A stretch of DNA of 64,000 bases from Niabella ginsenosidivorans (GTDB lineage Bacteria > Bacteroidota > Bacteroidia > Chitinophagales > Chitinophagaceae): assembly GCF_001654455.1 (NCBI RefSeq), contig NZ_CP015772.1, positions 5,563,735 to 5,627,734 of the forward strand. The letters are read 5' to 3'. Of the stretch, positions 17,363-28,268 are shown piece by piece (position 1 is the first letter of the stretch; each line of letters starts with the position of its first letter). The position numbers were made by a program, and so were the translations under genes. The notes beneath the pieces were generated by a model. The model had not been told where the DNA came from. It did not search any database and saw only the letters and a list, made by a program, of their open reading frames with translations.

Positions 17363-18196
17363 ATGTTATCTCCCGCAATACAGCATCAGGAATTTGAACC
17401 ACCCGAAGAGTTACAGGATACCATAAAGTGCTTCTGGTACAACAGAAGGAATACCGGGGCAATACAAACCGGTTTTGAAGTGCTGCCTGACGGCTATGCT
17501 GAAATTATTTTTCATTTCGGAAGCACCTGTAGTGTTTTTTACAATGGGCGCCTGCAGCCGTTACCATCCCCGTTTATGATGGGACTGCTGGATCAGCCGG
17601 TCCTTTTTTATACAGAAAACCGTTTGGAGATCATTGGTATCCGCTGCTTTCCCTGGGCCGTGTTCGAGCTGCTCGCACTGCCGCCCGGCAAAGAAGGAGC
17701 ACGCCTGTTGGAGCATCCGGTTGCCCGGCTTCAATCCCCGCTGGCAAAGCAGGTACAGGCTGGTAAGATAGATGAAGCGCTGGTTGCTGTAAAACAATAT
17801 TTCCTGGATGCACGGTCGCGCGTTGCTGCCAACAGTATGCTATTCAAAGCGGGGGTTGCTATGAGAAAAACAAACGGTACCCTGTCGGTAAGCCAGGTAG
17901 CGGCGGCGGCGCATACCACGGTTCGCACGCTGGAAAGGAAGTTCAGGCAATCATCCGGATATACGGTCAAAGACGTATCCGGCCTGATGCGTTTTGAGCA
18001 GGTGCGTAACCGGTTATGGCTTTATCCGGACACCAGCATTGCCGGCCTTGCGCAGGAACTGGACTATACGGATCAACCCCACCTGAGCCGGGAGTTCAGG
18101 CGCTACAGCGGTACTACCCCCGCGGCATTTGCACGTAAAGCAAGGAAAGAGCAGCAGGCATATTTCCACAATGATTTTTTTTCCCTGGCAACATAA
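17363..18196 (+). CDS. AraC-family transcriptional regulator
   Basis: From ATG 17363 the protein has 277 residues. The N-terminal half, with FWYNRRN, GFEVLPDGYAEIIFHFGS and the phrase IIGIRCFPWAVFELL, resembles the DUF6597 ligand-sensing domain. The C-terminal half is a double helix-turn-helix of the AraC type with SVSQVAAAAHTTVRTLERKF, YPDTSIAGLAQELDYTDQPH and LSREFRRYSGTTPAAF. An upstream extension to 17231 would add 44 residues with no domain, running through a repeat hairpin and a promoter box, so it is rejected. Targets are unknown. It does not resemble the hybrid two-component or SusR regulators of PULs, and its neighbours give no clear effector. Confidence 0.88.
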   Translation: MLSPAIQHQEFEPPEELQDTIKCFWYNRRNTGAIQTGFEVLPDGYAEIIFHFGSTCSVFYNGRLQPLPSPFMMGLLDQPVLFYTENRLEIIGIRCFPWAVFELLALPPGKEGARLLEHPVARLQSPLAKQVQAGKIDEALVAVKQYFLDARSRVAANSMLFKAGVAMRKTNGTLSVSQVAAAAHTTVRTLERKFRQSSGYTVKDVSGLMRFEQVRNRLWLYPDTSIAGLAQELDYTDQPHLSREFRRYSGTTPAAFARKARKEQQAYFHNDFFSLAT

Positions 18197-18379
18197 TAAA
18201 CCTTCCTTCTTTATTTTTTGTATAGAACTATTTTTTTAGGCCGGGCAGCAGTAACTCCGGTTGAGCTTCGTTGCGTCGCAATACGTTCAGCTGTAGTGCT
18301 GCTATTGAGCTGTAGCTGCCTGCTATTGAATACGAAGGCCTGAACTTAGGTTAAAATAGCGTGCCGGTAGTTATAACCC

Positions 18380-18475
18380 TTTTTGGGTTACATGTATTTT
18401 ATATAACCCATTTTTGCCCATTTTTGGGTTACATGTATTTTATATAACCCATTTTTGCCCATTTTTGGGTTACAT
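18380..18475 (+). repeat. 2.3 copies of a 41-bp tandem repeat with GGGTTA...TAACCC dyads
   Basis: Units run 18380-18420 and 18421-18461 and appear identical. A third begins at 18462 and breaks after GGGTTACAT. Each unit holds GGGTTACATG and, 7 bases later, TATATAACCC, a dyad. The third partial copy merges into the -7 box TACATTTG (18471-18478) of the fic gene. Another half-site, TTATAACCC, lies at 18371-18379. Confidence 0.8.
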
Positions 18476-18478
18476 TTG
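18471..18478 (+). promoter_or_regulatory. TAnnTTTG -7 box of the fic gene, overlapping the tandem repeat
   Basis: TACATTTG lies 18 bp before ATG 18497. Its first half is the end of the third GGGTTACAT copy, so a protein bound to the repeats would cover the promoter. No clear TTTG is found at the usual -33 distance. Confidence 0.5.
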
Positions 18479-18496
18479 ATAACAAATAGATCTGGA

Positions 18497-19567
18497 ATGC
18501 AGCATTCGCTACCATTATTGCCTGTTCAAAAAGATATAGAAACAAAAGCTGTTTTGCGTAAAACTACTCAGGCACATAAAGCTTTGGCAGAATTAAAAGG
18601 TATTACCAGTAGTATTCCTAACGAAAATATATTATTGGAAACATTAACGTTGAGAGAGGCAAAAGAAAGCTCTGCGATAGAAAATATTATCAGCACATTT
18701 GATGAAGTATATCAAAGCAACTTATTCAACAATCAATTTGCAAGCGCTGCTACAAAAGAAGTTTATCTATACGCACAAGCACTGAAAAAGGGTTTTCAGT
18801 TGGTAAAAGAGCACCATCTGCTTACTAATAATAACATATTACAAATACAGGCAGTAGTGGAAGAAAATAAGGCAGGTTTCAGAAAGCTACCCGGAACTAA
18901 ATTATTAAATGATAAAACAGGAGAAGTTGTTTATACGCCACCTCAGGATTATGATACCATTGTTTCGTTAATGAACAATCTGGAAACTTTTATTAATGAT
19001 GATAGTGTTATGGATGCAGACCCCCTAGTCAAAATGGCCATTATTCATCATCAGTTTGAAAGTATACACCCTTTTTATGACGGTAATGGACGAACAGGTA
19101 GAATTATTAATATTCTGTATTTGACACAGAAAGAACTACTGCATTTACCTGTTTTGTATTTAAGCCATTACATCATAAAAAACAAAAACAGCTATTACCA
19201 ACTTTTGCAAAAAGTGAGAGATACGGGAGAATGGGAAGAGTGGTTACTCTATATGCTGGAAGGCGTGGCTCAAACATCCAATGAAACCATTATCTTAATT
19301 ACAGAGATAAAAAAGCTGATGCAGCAATTTAAGCAGTATATCCGAAGTAAATATCCTAAAATGTATAGTCAGGATTTACTGAATAATCTTTTTAAATATC
19401 CATATACAAAAATTGAATTTATTCAACATGATTTAAATGTGAGTCGGAATACAGCAATAAGATATTTGGAAACATTGGTAACAGAAGGCATTTTGGTTAA
19501 ACATAAAATAGGTCGGGACAATTTCTATTTAAATCAAAAGCTATTTACTCTGTTGAGTGGGGAATAG
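18497..19567 (+). CDS. Fic-domain protein (probable AMP-transferase) with C-terminal winged helix
   Basis: From ATG 18497 the protein has 356 residues. The active-site motif HPFYDGNGRTGR is complete (about residues 191-202, catalytic His191). An inhibitory motif of the (S/T)xxxE(G/N) type, SSAIEN, lies in the N-terminal Fic_N region, so it is a self-inhibited class II Fic protein. The last 60 residues (VSRNTAIRYLETLVTEGILV) form a winged helix-turn-helix. Fic enzymes transfer AMP from ATP to hydroxyl side chains of target proteins. The gene is visibly A+T-richer than its neighbours, suggesting transfer. The frame extends into the 41-bp repeats, but ATG 18497 lies just after the -7 box. No antitoxin gene is adjacent. 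The winged helix may bind the upstream repeats; that is inference. Confidence 0.9.
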   Translation: MQHSLPLLPVQKDIETKAVLRKTTQAHKALAELKGITSSIPNENILLETLTLREAKESSAIENIISTFDEVYQSNLFNNQFASAATKEVYLYAQALKKGFQLVKEHHLLTNNNILQIQAVVEENKAGFRKLPGTKLLNDKTGEVVYTPPQDYDTIVSLMNNLETFINDDSVMDADPLVKMAIIHHQFESIHPFYDGNGRTGRIINILYLTQKELLHLPVLYLSHYIIKNKNSYYQLLQKVRDTGEWEEWLLYMLEGVAQTSNETIILITEIKKLMQQFKQYIRSKYPKMYSQDLLNNLFKYPYTKIEFIQHDLNVSRNTAIRYLETLVTEGILVKHKIGRDNFYLNQKLFTLLSGE

Positions 19568-20866
<1,299 letters not shown>

Positions 20867-21315
20867 TGCTGCAATGGTTTTGCTGATTGATGTTAAGGCA
20901 GGCGGCTATGACAGACCCATCCCGGAATAATGCCTGATGGGCAAAAGATGCTGACCTGCAGCATTCCGGGTAACCGGAATTGAATAATCCAGAAAAAGTA
21001 TTGTGTAAGAAGCAGACTTCCGGTCAGCCCTTTACGGATAGTCAATTGGTATAAATTGCTGCCGCTGTAAAAACAGGTTCCGTCAGTTTTTAAAAGAAAA
21101 AAGCAAGCCACCCAACTTTCTGTTTCAGCGTTTTGCAGTCCTGATTATTTCGCCTGCAGGAGGATTTATTTTGCTGAATGTTATAAATAATGTTATTTAG
21201 TGTAAAAGTACCATAGAAGCTTTTTGATTGCTTTCATATATTAAACACCGGTTTATTCGGCTATGGTAATATTCCTGGCGCGATGTATACATTGAAATCT
21301 TAGAGGGGCAGTATA
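20867..21315. other. About 450-bp non-coding gap before PUL 2
   Basis: No supported gene. Short minus-strand frames here lack domains. GAGGGG at 21303-21308 lies 7 bp before the ECF sigma ATG (21316) and is a likely ribosome-binding site. No clear TTTG/TAnnTTTG promoter pair was found. Confidence 0.4.
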
Positions 21316-21891
21316 ATGGATTCCGAAACGGTTTTATATCGTATTTCAGAGGGCGATGAGGGGGCTTTCAGGGAATTATTTGAAAAATTTTTTTCCGGGA
21401 TGCTTTCCTATGCTGTGTCACTTTTAAAAGATCAGCAGCTCGCAGAAGAAGTGGTGGAAGATGTTTTTGTAAAGCTTTGGGAGAACAGGAAGACCGCCCG
21501 GAATATCCGGAAAATTTCCTTCTACCTTTACAGGGCAGTCCGTTATGCGTCTATTGATGCTATAAAAACACACAAAAGAATTAAAAGTCTTTCTTTTGAA
21601 GAATTGGGAGAAGTGTTTACTTTTTCCTACATCCCGCAGGTCAATTCCCTTATAAATAAAGAAAATTGTGATAAGATTTCCGAGGCCGTTAATCAGCTTC
21701 CTGCTAAATGCCGGCTGATCTTCCGCCTTATCAAGGAAGAGGGAATGAAGTATAAGGAAGTAGCTCAACTGCTGGGGCTCTCAGAAAAAACTATTGAAAA
21801 CCAAATGAATATAGCTGTAAAAAAGCTTATTGAAGCGCTGAAAACTGATTTTCCCGAGTTTCACCTGTATTTTTCCTCCAACAAAAATTAA
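21316..21891 (+). CDS. ECF-type RNA polymerase sigma factor of PUL 2
   Basis: The 191-residue protein follows the FecI-like Bacteroidota pattern. The region 2 opening is ISEGDEGAFRELFEKFFSGM with AEEVVEDVFVKLWENRKTAR. Region 4 has LPAKCRLIFRLIKEEGMKYK and the helix-turn-helix EVAQLLGLSEKTIENQMNIA. It would be released from the FecR-type protein encoded 85 bp downstream and would activate the PUL 2 susC promoter. It differs clearly from the sigma factor of PUL 1, so the two loci are probably controlled separately. Confidence 0.95.
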   Translation: MDSETVLYRISEGDEGAFRELFEKFFSGMLSYAVSLLKDQQLAEEVVEDVFVKLWENRKTARNIRKISFYLYRAVRYASIDAIKTHKRIKSLSFEELGEVFTFSYIPQVNSLINKENCDKISEAVNQLPAKCRLIFRLIKEEGMKYKEVAQLLGLSEKTIENQMNIAVKKLIEALKTDFPEFHLYFSSNKN

Positions 21892-21976
21892 ACAGGATTT
21901 TCTTTCAGATTTTTTTTTACCTCTTTGGGGGTTTTTGTAAAAAAAGAAGACTTTATCAGTAAGGAAAGTTGCCAAT

Positions 21977-23032
21977 ATGAGCTATAATCGGTTTTTAGAA
22001 TTATTACTTAGAAAAAGGTCAGGAGAATTATCTGCTGATGAGCAGCAGGAATTGAACGGGTTCCTAAGCGATAATCCAGGCTATTTTGAACTGTCCGGAA
22101 TTGTTGATCAGCTATATGAAGCGCCGCTGAAAGGGATCAAAGAGGTGGATAAGACCTATCTGCGAAAAAGATGGGAAGCGCTCAAAGAAAAAACAGCGGA
22201 ATTACCTGCCAGGTCAGCCGTTATCAGATCAACAGCTCAAAGCCGCCTGAAATACTTATTGGCCGCCGCTTCTGTTGCGGCAATCGTGCTGCTAAGCGTA
22301 TTCTATTTTGTGAACCGGGACAAGGTGAATGCAAAAGATGTAGTTGTTGCTACCCGGCCCGGATCAAAATCAAGTATGAAATTGCCGGATGGCAGCGTGG
22401 TGTGGCTGAATGCGGGAAGTGAAATTTCTTATGGAAAGGATTTTGGAAAAACCAGTCGTGATGTAAAACTGTCCGGTGAAGCGTATTTTGATGTTACGCA
22501 TGATTCGGATCATCCTTTTATCGTGCACACCAATAATTTTGATATCAAAGTTCTGGGCACTGCATTTAATGTGAAAGCCTATTCATCAGACCAGGAATCT
22601 GAAACCACTTTAGTAAGAGGTTCCATTGAATTGAATCTTAACAATGGCGATGCCCGCAAGATACTCTTAAAGCCCAATGAGAAATTAATTTTTAAAAGCC
22701 CCGGAAACTTTGGAAAAGAGGCGGTAGCAGGCGCACTAAAACCGGAGATCAAGATTACGGGTTTGCAGACTCCGTTTAAAGATTCTGCAACGGTTGAAAC
22801 ACAGTGGCTGCACAATTGCCTGGCGTTCAGGGATCATAAGCTGAAAGACGTAGCGCAAATGATCTCCAGGTGGTATGGGGTCACTGTTGAAATTAAAGAT
22901 GATAGCCTGAAAGAGAAGGAGTTCAGCGGGCTGTTTAAGGATGAAAATGTAGATCAGGTAATGCATGCCCTGAAGTTAGCAGGAGGGTTTAACTATACGA
23001 TTGATAAAAATAAAATAACGATTGTTCCTTAA
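21977..23032 (+). CDS. FecR-type anti-sigma factor of PUL 2
   Basis: The 351-residue inner-membrane protein has a cytoplasmic sigma-binding domain (1-85), a membrane helix at about residues 92-112 (LLAAASVAAIVLLSVFYFV) and a periplasmic part. The FecR domain shows SSMKLPDGSVVWLNAGSEIS, LSGEAYFDVTHDSDHPFIVH and IKVLGTAFNVKAY. A C-terminal DUF4974 domain includes LKDVAQMISRWYGVTVEI and ends NKITIVP. It relays the state of the STN-bearing SusC to the sigma factor. It lies between sigma and susC, separated from susC by 141 bp that hold a hairpin. Confidence 0.95.
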   Translation: MSYNRFLELLLRKRSGELSADEQQELNGFLSDNPGYFELSGIVDQLYEAPLKGIKEVDKTYLRKRWEALKEKTAELPARSAVIRSTAQSRLKYLLAAASVAAIVLLSVFYFVNRDKVNAKDVVVATRPGSKSSMKLPDGSVVWLNAGSEISYGKDFGKTSRDVKLSGEAYFDVTHDSDHPFIVHTNNFDIKVLGTAFNVKAYSSDQESETTLVRGSIELNLNNGDARKILLKPNEKLIFKSPGNFGKEAVAGALKPEIKITGLQTPFKDSATVETQWLHNCLAFRDHKLKDVAQMISRWYGVTVEIKDDSLKEKEFSGLFKDENVDQVMHALKLAGGFNYTIDKNKITIVP

Positions 23033-23087
23033 CTTAAAAAATGATTGCAGTATGAAAACGAAAGATTAAAATAACTCCAATAAAAAA

Positions 23088-23110
23088 GGAGAATGTTACC
23101 AGCATTCTCC
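23088..23110 (+). promoter_or_regulatory. 8-bp hairpin in the susC leader of PUL 2, possible attenuator
   Basis: GGAGAATG (23088-23095) and CATTCTCC (23103-23110) pair perfectly with a 7-base loop, followed by CGGGCTTTT. ACTCC at about 23073-23077 could instead pair with GGAGA, giving a competing fold. An in-frame ATG at 23093 is buried in the 5' arm, so the susC start at 23174 is preferred. Confidence 0.45.
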
Positions 23111-23173
23111 CGGGCTTTTAAACAAAGCTGTATTTGCGACAACACTTATTTATCTAAAAACCAATGTAAAGTT

Positions 23174-26100
23174 ATGCAAAAAAATAACAATTCTGTTGCC
23201 CTGTTTGGGGGCAGTGGAATTATCAAATACCTGCTAATGACGAAACTTGCCATTATACTAAGTTTGATATTTTCTTTTCAGGCTTTTGCAGATACAATTT
23301 CAGCACAAACAATCAATTTAAATCTCAGGAATGTTTCCGTTGAAACTGCAATTAAAGCAATAGAAGCGCAGGGGAACTATAGGTTTGTATATAAAACAGA
23401 AACGCTTCCCAAAGAAAAAGAGGTGAGTATTTCAGCAGAAAATGCCACTTTAAGTTTTATTATGGATAAACTGCTCCATAATACATCATTATCCTACCAG
23501 GTAATTAATAATACACTTGTAGTTATTGTTGCGGGGGAAGCCAACAAACCCCGGGTTATTTCCGGTAAAATAAATGATAAAGAGGGTAATCCCCTGGCAG
23601 GTGTGAGCGTTGTTGAAAAAGGAACGAATAATGGAACCGCCAGCAGGGAAGACGGCAGTTTTTCCTTAAACGTAAAATCAGATAATGCCATCCTTGTATT
23701 TAGTTCATTAGGATATATTACAAAAGAACAACCGGTAAGTAATAATATGGTGGTGGTGCTGGAAAAGACAGATGCATCGCTGGATCAGGTAGTTATAATA
23801 GGATACGGTACGCAAAAGAAAGCGAACCTTACCGGGGCTGTTTCCAGTATCGATTTTGACAAACAATCTATGAACTCCAGGGCCATCTCCAATGTTTCGT
23901 CTGCAATTGCCGGGTTAGCGGCAGGTATTAATGTACGGCAAAATAATGGCCTGCCCCGGGGCAATAATAATGCGGACCTGAGTGTAAGAGGTGTAGGCTC
24001 TTTAAACATAAGCTCGGAGCCATTGGTGATCGTAGACGGGCAGGTGGCGGATATCAATTCAGTAAGCCCCAATGATGTGGCATCTGTTTCCATTTTAAAA
24101 GACGCAGCTTCTGCCGCTATTTATGGCTCAAGAGCTTCCAATGGCGTTATCCTGATTACCACAAAGACGGGGAAAGGAATGAACGGCAAGGTAAATTTTA
24201 CCTATAACAATTATGTAGGATGGAAAAAACCCACGTTATTACCGGATTGGGCCTATAATACCGTTGATCATATGAAACTGATCAATATGACACTGGAAAA
24301 CTCCGGTTCTGATCCCTGGTATAATGATGAAGACATAGCAGAATGGAGCGAAGGCATTAAAACAGATCCCATAAAATACCCCAGTACCAACTGGTGGGAT
24401 GCCATTACAAAACGTAATATAGTCCAGGATCATAATATATCGGCCAAGGGCGGAAACGATAAAGTGAACTTTTATACCTCCATGGATTATTATAATGATG
24501 ATGGTATGATCCCGAACACGGCTTTCCGCCGCATCAATTTCCGTAATAATCTTTCTTATAAAGTAAATGACTGGCTTCGGTTAGGAAATAATGTCACCTA
24601 TATTTCCTCCAAGTCGGATCCTGTTGACATCGATGATATTTTTCAGTGGTTCCGGGCAAGCAGTCCGTCTATCCTGCCTCAAAATCCGGATGGAAGGTAT
24701 GGCGCCCCGCAGCTGGATAATGAAGTAAGCACCAATAACCCCTTACGTTCCGCAAAGCAGGCACGCGGCGAAACTACAGGGAACCGCTTCCAGGGAAAAG
24801 TTTTTGGAGTGCTGACACCTTTAAAGGGGCTCTCGATCACAGCAAGTTACTTTGCTGATATCTACCAGGAATTTGGATGGAGCGGTACGGAACCTGCAGA
24901 CCTGTGGAATTTTAAAACAGGGGAAAAAACAAGTGATGCTTCCGGGAATATCAGGACATTGAGAAATAATTTTCAAAAGAATGCACGACAGGTAATAGAT
25001 ATATATGGCGATTACACAAGGGCTTTTGGTAAACACCGCGGGCATTTACTGCTGGGCTATAACCAGGAGTATTTTAAGGGTCAGAGTTTTGCAGGCGCCC
25101 GGCAGGATCTGCTGAGTTATGAAACCCCGGTATTAGACGCCGCTACAGGGGAAATTACGAACCTGGCTGGTAATGCCAATGATTATGCCATGCGCTCCTT
25201 TTTTGGAAGGTTCAATTACGATTATGATGGAAAATATCTTTTTGAAGCGGATCTGAGGTATGACGGTTCATCAAGGTTCTCGCCCGATCACAGGTGGGGA
25301 CTATTTCCATCAGGTTCCGTAGGCTGGATGATCTCCAGGGAGGATTTTTTTAAGCCATTGATAAACGTCTTTACCAATTTCAAACTGAAAGCTTCTTATG
25401 GAGAGCTCGGAAATAATGGCATCGGCAATTATGCCTGGCAGAATTTTTATTCTGTAGTCAAATATCCTTTTAATGAAGTGCCTTCTTCAGGACTTATTTA
25501 TACGTCTTTTGGTAATGAAAGCATTACCTGGGAATCGACCGCCGTTACCAATGTAGGCATAGATACGCGGTTGTTTAACCGGCTGGATCTTAGTTTAAAT
25601 TACTATAACAAATTAACAAAAAGTATATTGACCGATCTGCCCATTCCGGCTACCAATGGCGGTATTGGCGCTCCCCTGGTCAATTCAGCCAAAGTGCGTA
25701 ATTACGGCTTTGAAGCAGAGGCCAGCTATGCACAGCATATCGGTAAACTGAATATTTATACCAATGTAAATTTTAGTTATAATCAGAACCGGATCATAAG
25801 CTATAAAGGAGATTTCATAGAACCGCACGGCCAGAATGCTGCCGCTTGGACAGAGGGGTACCCGATAGGAGTTCTCTGGGTGAGAGAAGTAGATCATATC
25901 ATTCAAAGTCAAAAGGAAGTGGATGACCTGGTGGCGGCAGGATATACATTTTCACCTGCTACGCCCGACCCCGGTGACTTTCTGTACAAAGATGAGAATG
26001 GCGACAAAAAAATAAATGATGACGACCGGGTATTGAAGGGCAATCCTATCCCTGTATTTAACTATGGAGGAAGTATTACGCTTGACTATGCGGGTATTGA

Positions 26101-26530
26101 CCTCAGCGTTTATTTTAGCGGGGTAGGTAAATGGGACCGGTATCTGAGCTCTTCTGTTTATGCACTCACTCACAATACCGGTAACTATATATACCCTACT
26201 GAGTATCTGAATATGTGGACGCCCGAAAATACCAATACGAATATTCCTAAGGTATATGCAGGCAGCCAGGTCAATAACCAGACTTCTGATTTTTTCCTGC
26301 ATAGGGCAGATTACTTTAAGATCCGCTCATTGCAATTAGGATATTCGTTGCCCAATTCAATCATAAGGTCGCTCAAGCTCAATAAGTTCAGGGTTTTTGC
26401 CAATTTGGAAAATTATTTTACGTGGACAAATTGGCCGAACCTCGATCCGGAAATGTCAAGGTCTACGAATGACGAAGCCTCTTATCCACTGGGAAAAGTG
26501 GCGTCATTCGGCCTTCAAATCAGTTTTTAA
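23174..26530 (+). CDS. susC: SusC/RagA-type TonB-dependent transporter with STN domain, PUL 2
   Basis: From ATG 23174 the protein has 1118 residues. A long basic-hydrophobic signal sequence ends in FQAFADTISAQ. An STN (secretin/TonB N-terminal) domain covers about 48-120 (RNVSVETAIKAIEAQGNYRF to VINNTLVVIV). A carboxypeptidase-regulatory-like domain (about 125-210) and the plug with DQVVIIGYGTQKKANLTGAV and VSILKDAASAAIYGSRASNG follow, then the barrel ending FGLQISF. STN-bearing SusC proteins signal ligand uptake to a FecR-type anti-sigma factor; both partners are encoded immediately upstream. The frame continues 27 codons further to 23093, but that ATG is in a hairpin and lacks a signal peptide. 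Confidence 0.95.
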   Translation: MQKNNNSVALFGGSGIIKYLLMTKLAIILSLIFSFQAFADTISAQTINLNLRNVSVETAIKAIEAQGNYRFVYKTETLPKEKEVSISAENATLSFIMDKLLHNTSLSYQVINNTLVVIVAGEANKPRVISGKINDKEGNPLAGVSVVEKGTNNGTASREDGSFSLNVKSDNAILVFSSLGYITKEQPVSNNMVVVLEKTDASLDQVVIIGYGTQKKANLTGAVSSIDFDKQSMNSRAISNVSSAIAGLAAGINVRQNNGLPRGNNNADLSVRGVGSLNISSEPLVIVDGQVADINSVSPNDVASVSILKDAASAAIYGSRASNGVILITTKTGKGMNGKVNFTYNNYVGWKKPTLLPDWAYNTVDHMKLINMTLENSGSDPWYNDEDIAEWSEGIKTDPIKYPSTNWWDAITKRNIVQDHNISAKGGNDKVNFYTSMDYYNDDGMIPNTAFRRINFRNNLSYKVNDWLRLGNNVTYISSKSDPVDIDDIFQWFRASSPSILPQNPDGRYGAPQLDNEVSTNNPLRSAKQARGETTGNRFQGKVFGVLTPLKGLSITASYFADIYQEFGWSGTEPADLWNFKTGEKTSDASGNIRTLRNNFQKNARQVIDIYGDYTRAFGKHRGHLLLGYNQEYFKGQSFAGARQDLLSYETPVLDAATGEITNLAGNANDYAMRSFFGRFNYDYDGKYLFEADLRYDGSSRFSPDHRWGLFPSGSVGWMISREDFFKPLINVFTNFKLKASYGELGNNGIGNYAWQNFYSVVKYPFNEVPSSGLIYTSFGNESITWESTAVTNVGIDTRLFNRLDLSLNYYNKLTKSILTDLPIPATNGGIGAPLVNSAKVRNYGFEAEASYAQHIGKLNIYTNVNFSYNQNRIISYKGDFIEPHGQNAAAWTEGYPIGVLWVREVDHIIQSQKEVDDLVAAGYTFSPATPDPGDFLYKDENGDKKINDDDRVLKGNPIPVFNYGGSITLDYAGIDLSVYFSGVGKWDRYLSSSVYALTHNTGNYIYPTEYLNMWTPENTNTNIPKVYAGSQVNNQTSDFFLHRADYFKIRSLQLGYSLPNSIIRSLKLNKFRVFANLENYFTWTNWPNLDPEMSRSTNDEASYPLGKVASFGLQISF

Positions 26531-26559
26531 CTATTATCATCCACAAAACAATCCAGATC

Positions 26560-28230
26560 ATGAATTTCAGAATTTATATAATCGCCATTTTATTTTCCCT
26601 GCCCTTTATGGCATGCAATAAAAACTTCCTGGATACGGTTCCTTATGATGGTATATCAAGTACCAAAATATTTGAGAACGATGCCAATGCCAAATTAGCC
26701 GTTAACGGCATCTACCAGGCTGCTTCACAGAAAGCCTTTCTGGATCCGTTTATAAATGTTACCACTAATCTCGGCCCGGATAGTTATTCTTATGGCAGGG
26801 CAGCCAGCAATGCCTTCTCCATGGGGCTTGGTACCAACCGTGGAACAGGCATATTAAACATATATACCAATTTTTATAAGCCCATTATTTATGCAAATGA
26901 TGTTATAGCAGGCCTTGATAACAATGAAAATGTAACAGAAGACTTGCGGAACAGGCTGATCGGTGAAGCCAAATTCTTCAGGGGTTTATGCTATTTCTAC
27001 CTTTGGAATTATTTTGGGGATGTGGTGCTGATTGATAAACCCACACCTGTATCGGAAACCTTTCTTCCCAGGTCACCTGTTGCAGAGGTGCAGCAATTAG
27101 TGATCGATGATTTTAAAGATGCGGCGCAAAGACTACCGGTAAGCTATACCTCTGCGGATGTGGGCAGGGCTACCCAGGGTGCAGCTATTGCCATGCTGGG
27201 GAAAACCTACTTATACCTGCAACGCTGGGATGAAGCCGAAGCGGAATTTGCCAAGTTATTACAGGCACCCTATACCTATGATCTTACAGACAATTTTGGT
27301 GATTCTTTTTACTGGCAGACCCAAAATAATAAAGAGTCTGTTTTTGAGCTGCAATATGCCATGGAAGCAGGCACGGGCAGCACTTTTGAGCGTTGGTACG
27401 GCAACCGGAGCGGAGGCGTAGGCGGAGAAGATTATGCAGAAGCCGCAACAACAGCATTAAGTGTATTTACCCATAAGAACGGAACACCTTTTGATCTTAC
27501 AACCATACCCCAAAGGACAGCCTATACCGGCAGCACCGCAGAAGTAGATTACGGAAAAGACCTCATTCACTGGTACGACACTACATTCGCAGATGCTGAT
27601 GTACGTCTTGGCCAAAGCGTTATTCTGCCCGGATCTACTTTTTTCGGCAATAACAATATGTACTATAAACTCTACTGGCCTTACAACACATATATCAATG
27701 CCGACACGCCTGCATTACGTACGACCTGGAGTACCACGGTGGGTGTGATACCTATCCGCAAGTTCCTGACGCTGGGAGAAGAAAATATTCTGAATCCCAG
27801 TACCTGTCCGACCAATTTCCCGCTGGTTCGTTTTGCGGATGTATTACTGATGTATGCGGAAGCCGTTAATGAAGCAAAAGGCCCTTTACCCGAAGTGTAT
27901 GATGCCGTGAACCGCGTAAGGAAAAGGGCGAAAATTGTAGATCTTCCCACAGGACTAAGCAAAGACCAGATGCAGCGTGCGATCAGGCTGGAACGCTATA
28001 AGGAGCTGATGTTCGAAACGCATTTATACTTTGATGTGAAAAGGTGGCATGTAGCTCATTTGACGCCTGCGCAGGATCCGGTTTTTGGACTTAATAATGA
28101 CGTAGTGGATTTCAGGTTTGTGAAGCTTTTTACAAAAGTCTTTAGAGAAGACCGGGATTATTTGTTCCCGATTCCGGGGGATGAAATAGATCTGAACCCT
28201 TTATTGACCCAGAATCCGAACTGGGACTGA
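26560..28230 (+). CDS. susD: SusD/RagB-type glycan-binding lipoprotein, PUL 2
   Basis: The 556-residue lipoprotein has the lipobox FMAC (Cys19) followed by NKNFLDTVPYDGISS, the typical SusD start. SusD hallmarks include RLIGEAKFFRGLCYFYLWNY with GDVVLID, RFADVLLMYAEAVNEAKG and RLERYKELMFETHLYFDVKR, ending with the usual LTQNPNW. It would cap the SusC barrel and bind the PUL 2 glycan. It is 30 bp downstream of susC and clearly different from the PUL 1 SusD, so the two loci probably take up different glycans. Confidence 0.95.
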   Translation: MNFRIYIIAILFSLPFMACNKNFLDTVPYDGISSTKIFENDANAKLAVNGIYQAASQKAFLDPFINVTTNLGPDSYSYGRAASNAFSMGLGTNRGTGILNIYTNFYKPIIYANDVIAGLDNNENVTEDLRNRLIGEAKFFRGLCYFYLWNYFGDVVLIDKPTPVSETFLPRSPVAEVQQLVIDDFKDAAQRLPVSYTSADVGRATQGAAIAMLGKTYLYLQRWDEAEAEFAKLLQAPYTYDLTDNFGDSFYWQTQNNKESVFELQYAMEAGTGSTFERWYGNRSGGVGGEDYAEAATTALSVFTHKNGTPFDLTTIPQRTAYTGSTAEVDYGKDLIHWYDTTFADADVRLGQSVILPGSTFFGNNNMYYKLYWPYNTYINADTPALRTTWSTTVGVIPIRKFLTLGEENILNPSTCPTNFPLVRFADVLLMYAEAVNEAKGPLPEVYDAVNRVRKRAKIVDLPTGLSKDQMQRAIRLERYKELMFETHLYFDVKRWHVAHLTPAQDPVFGLNNDVVDFRFVKLFTKVFREDRDYLFPIPGDEIDLNPLLTQNPNWD

Positions 28231-28268
28231 TAGAATCCCGCCCGGATTTTTTACTAAAAAAGAGATGC

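Noticed and set aside
18380..18475. CRISPR array
   Set aside because: The 41-bp units are contiguous with no spacers and only 2.3 copies; no cas genes nearby.
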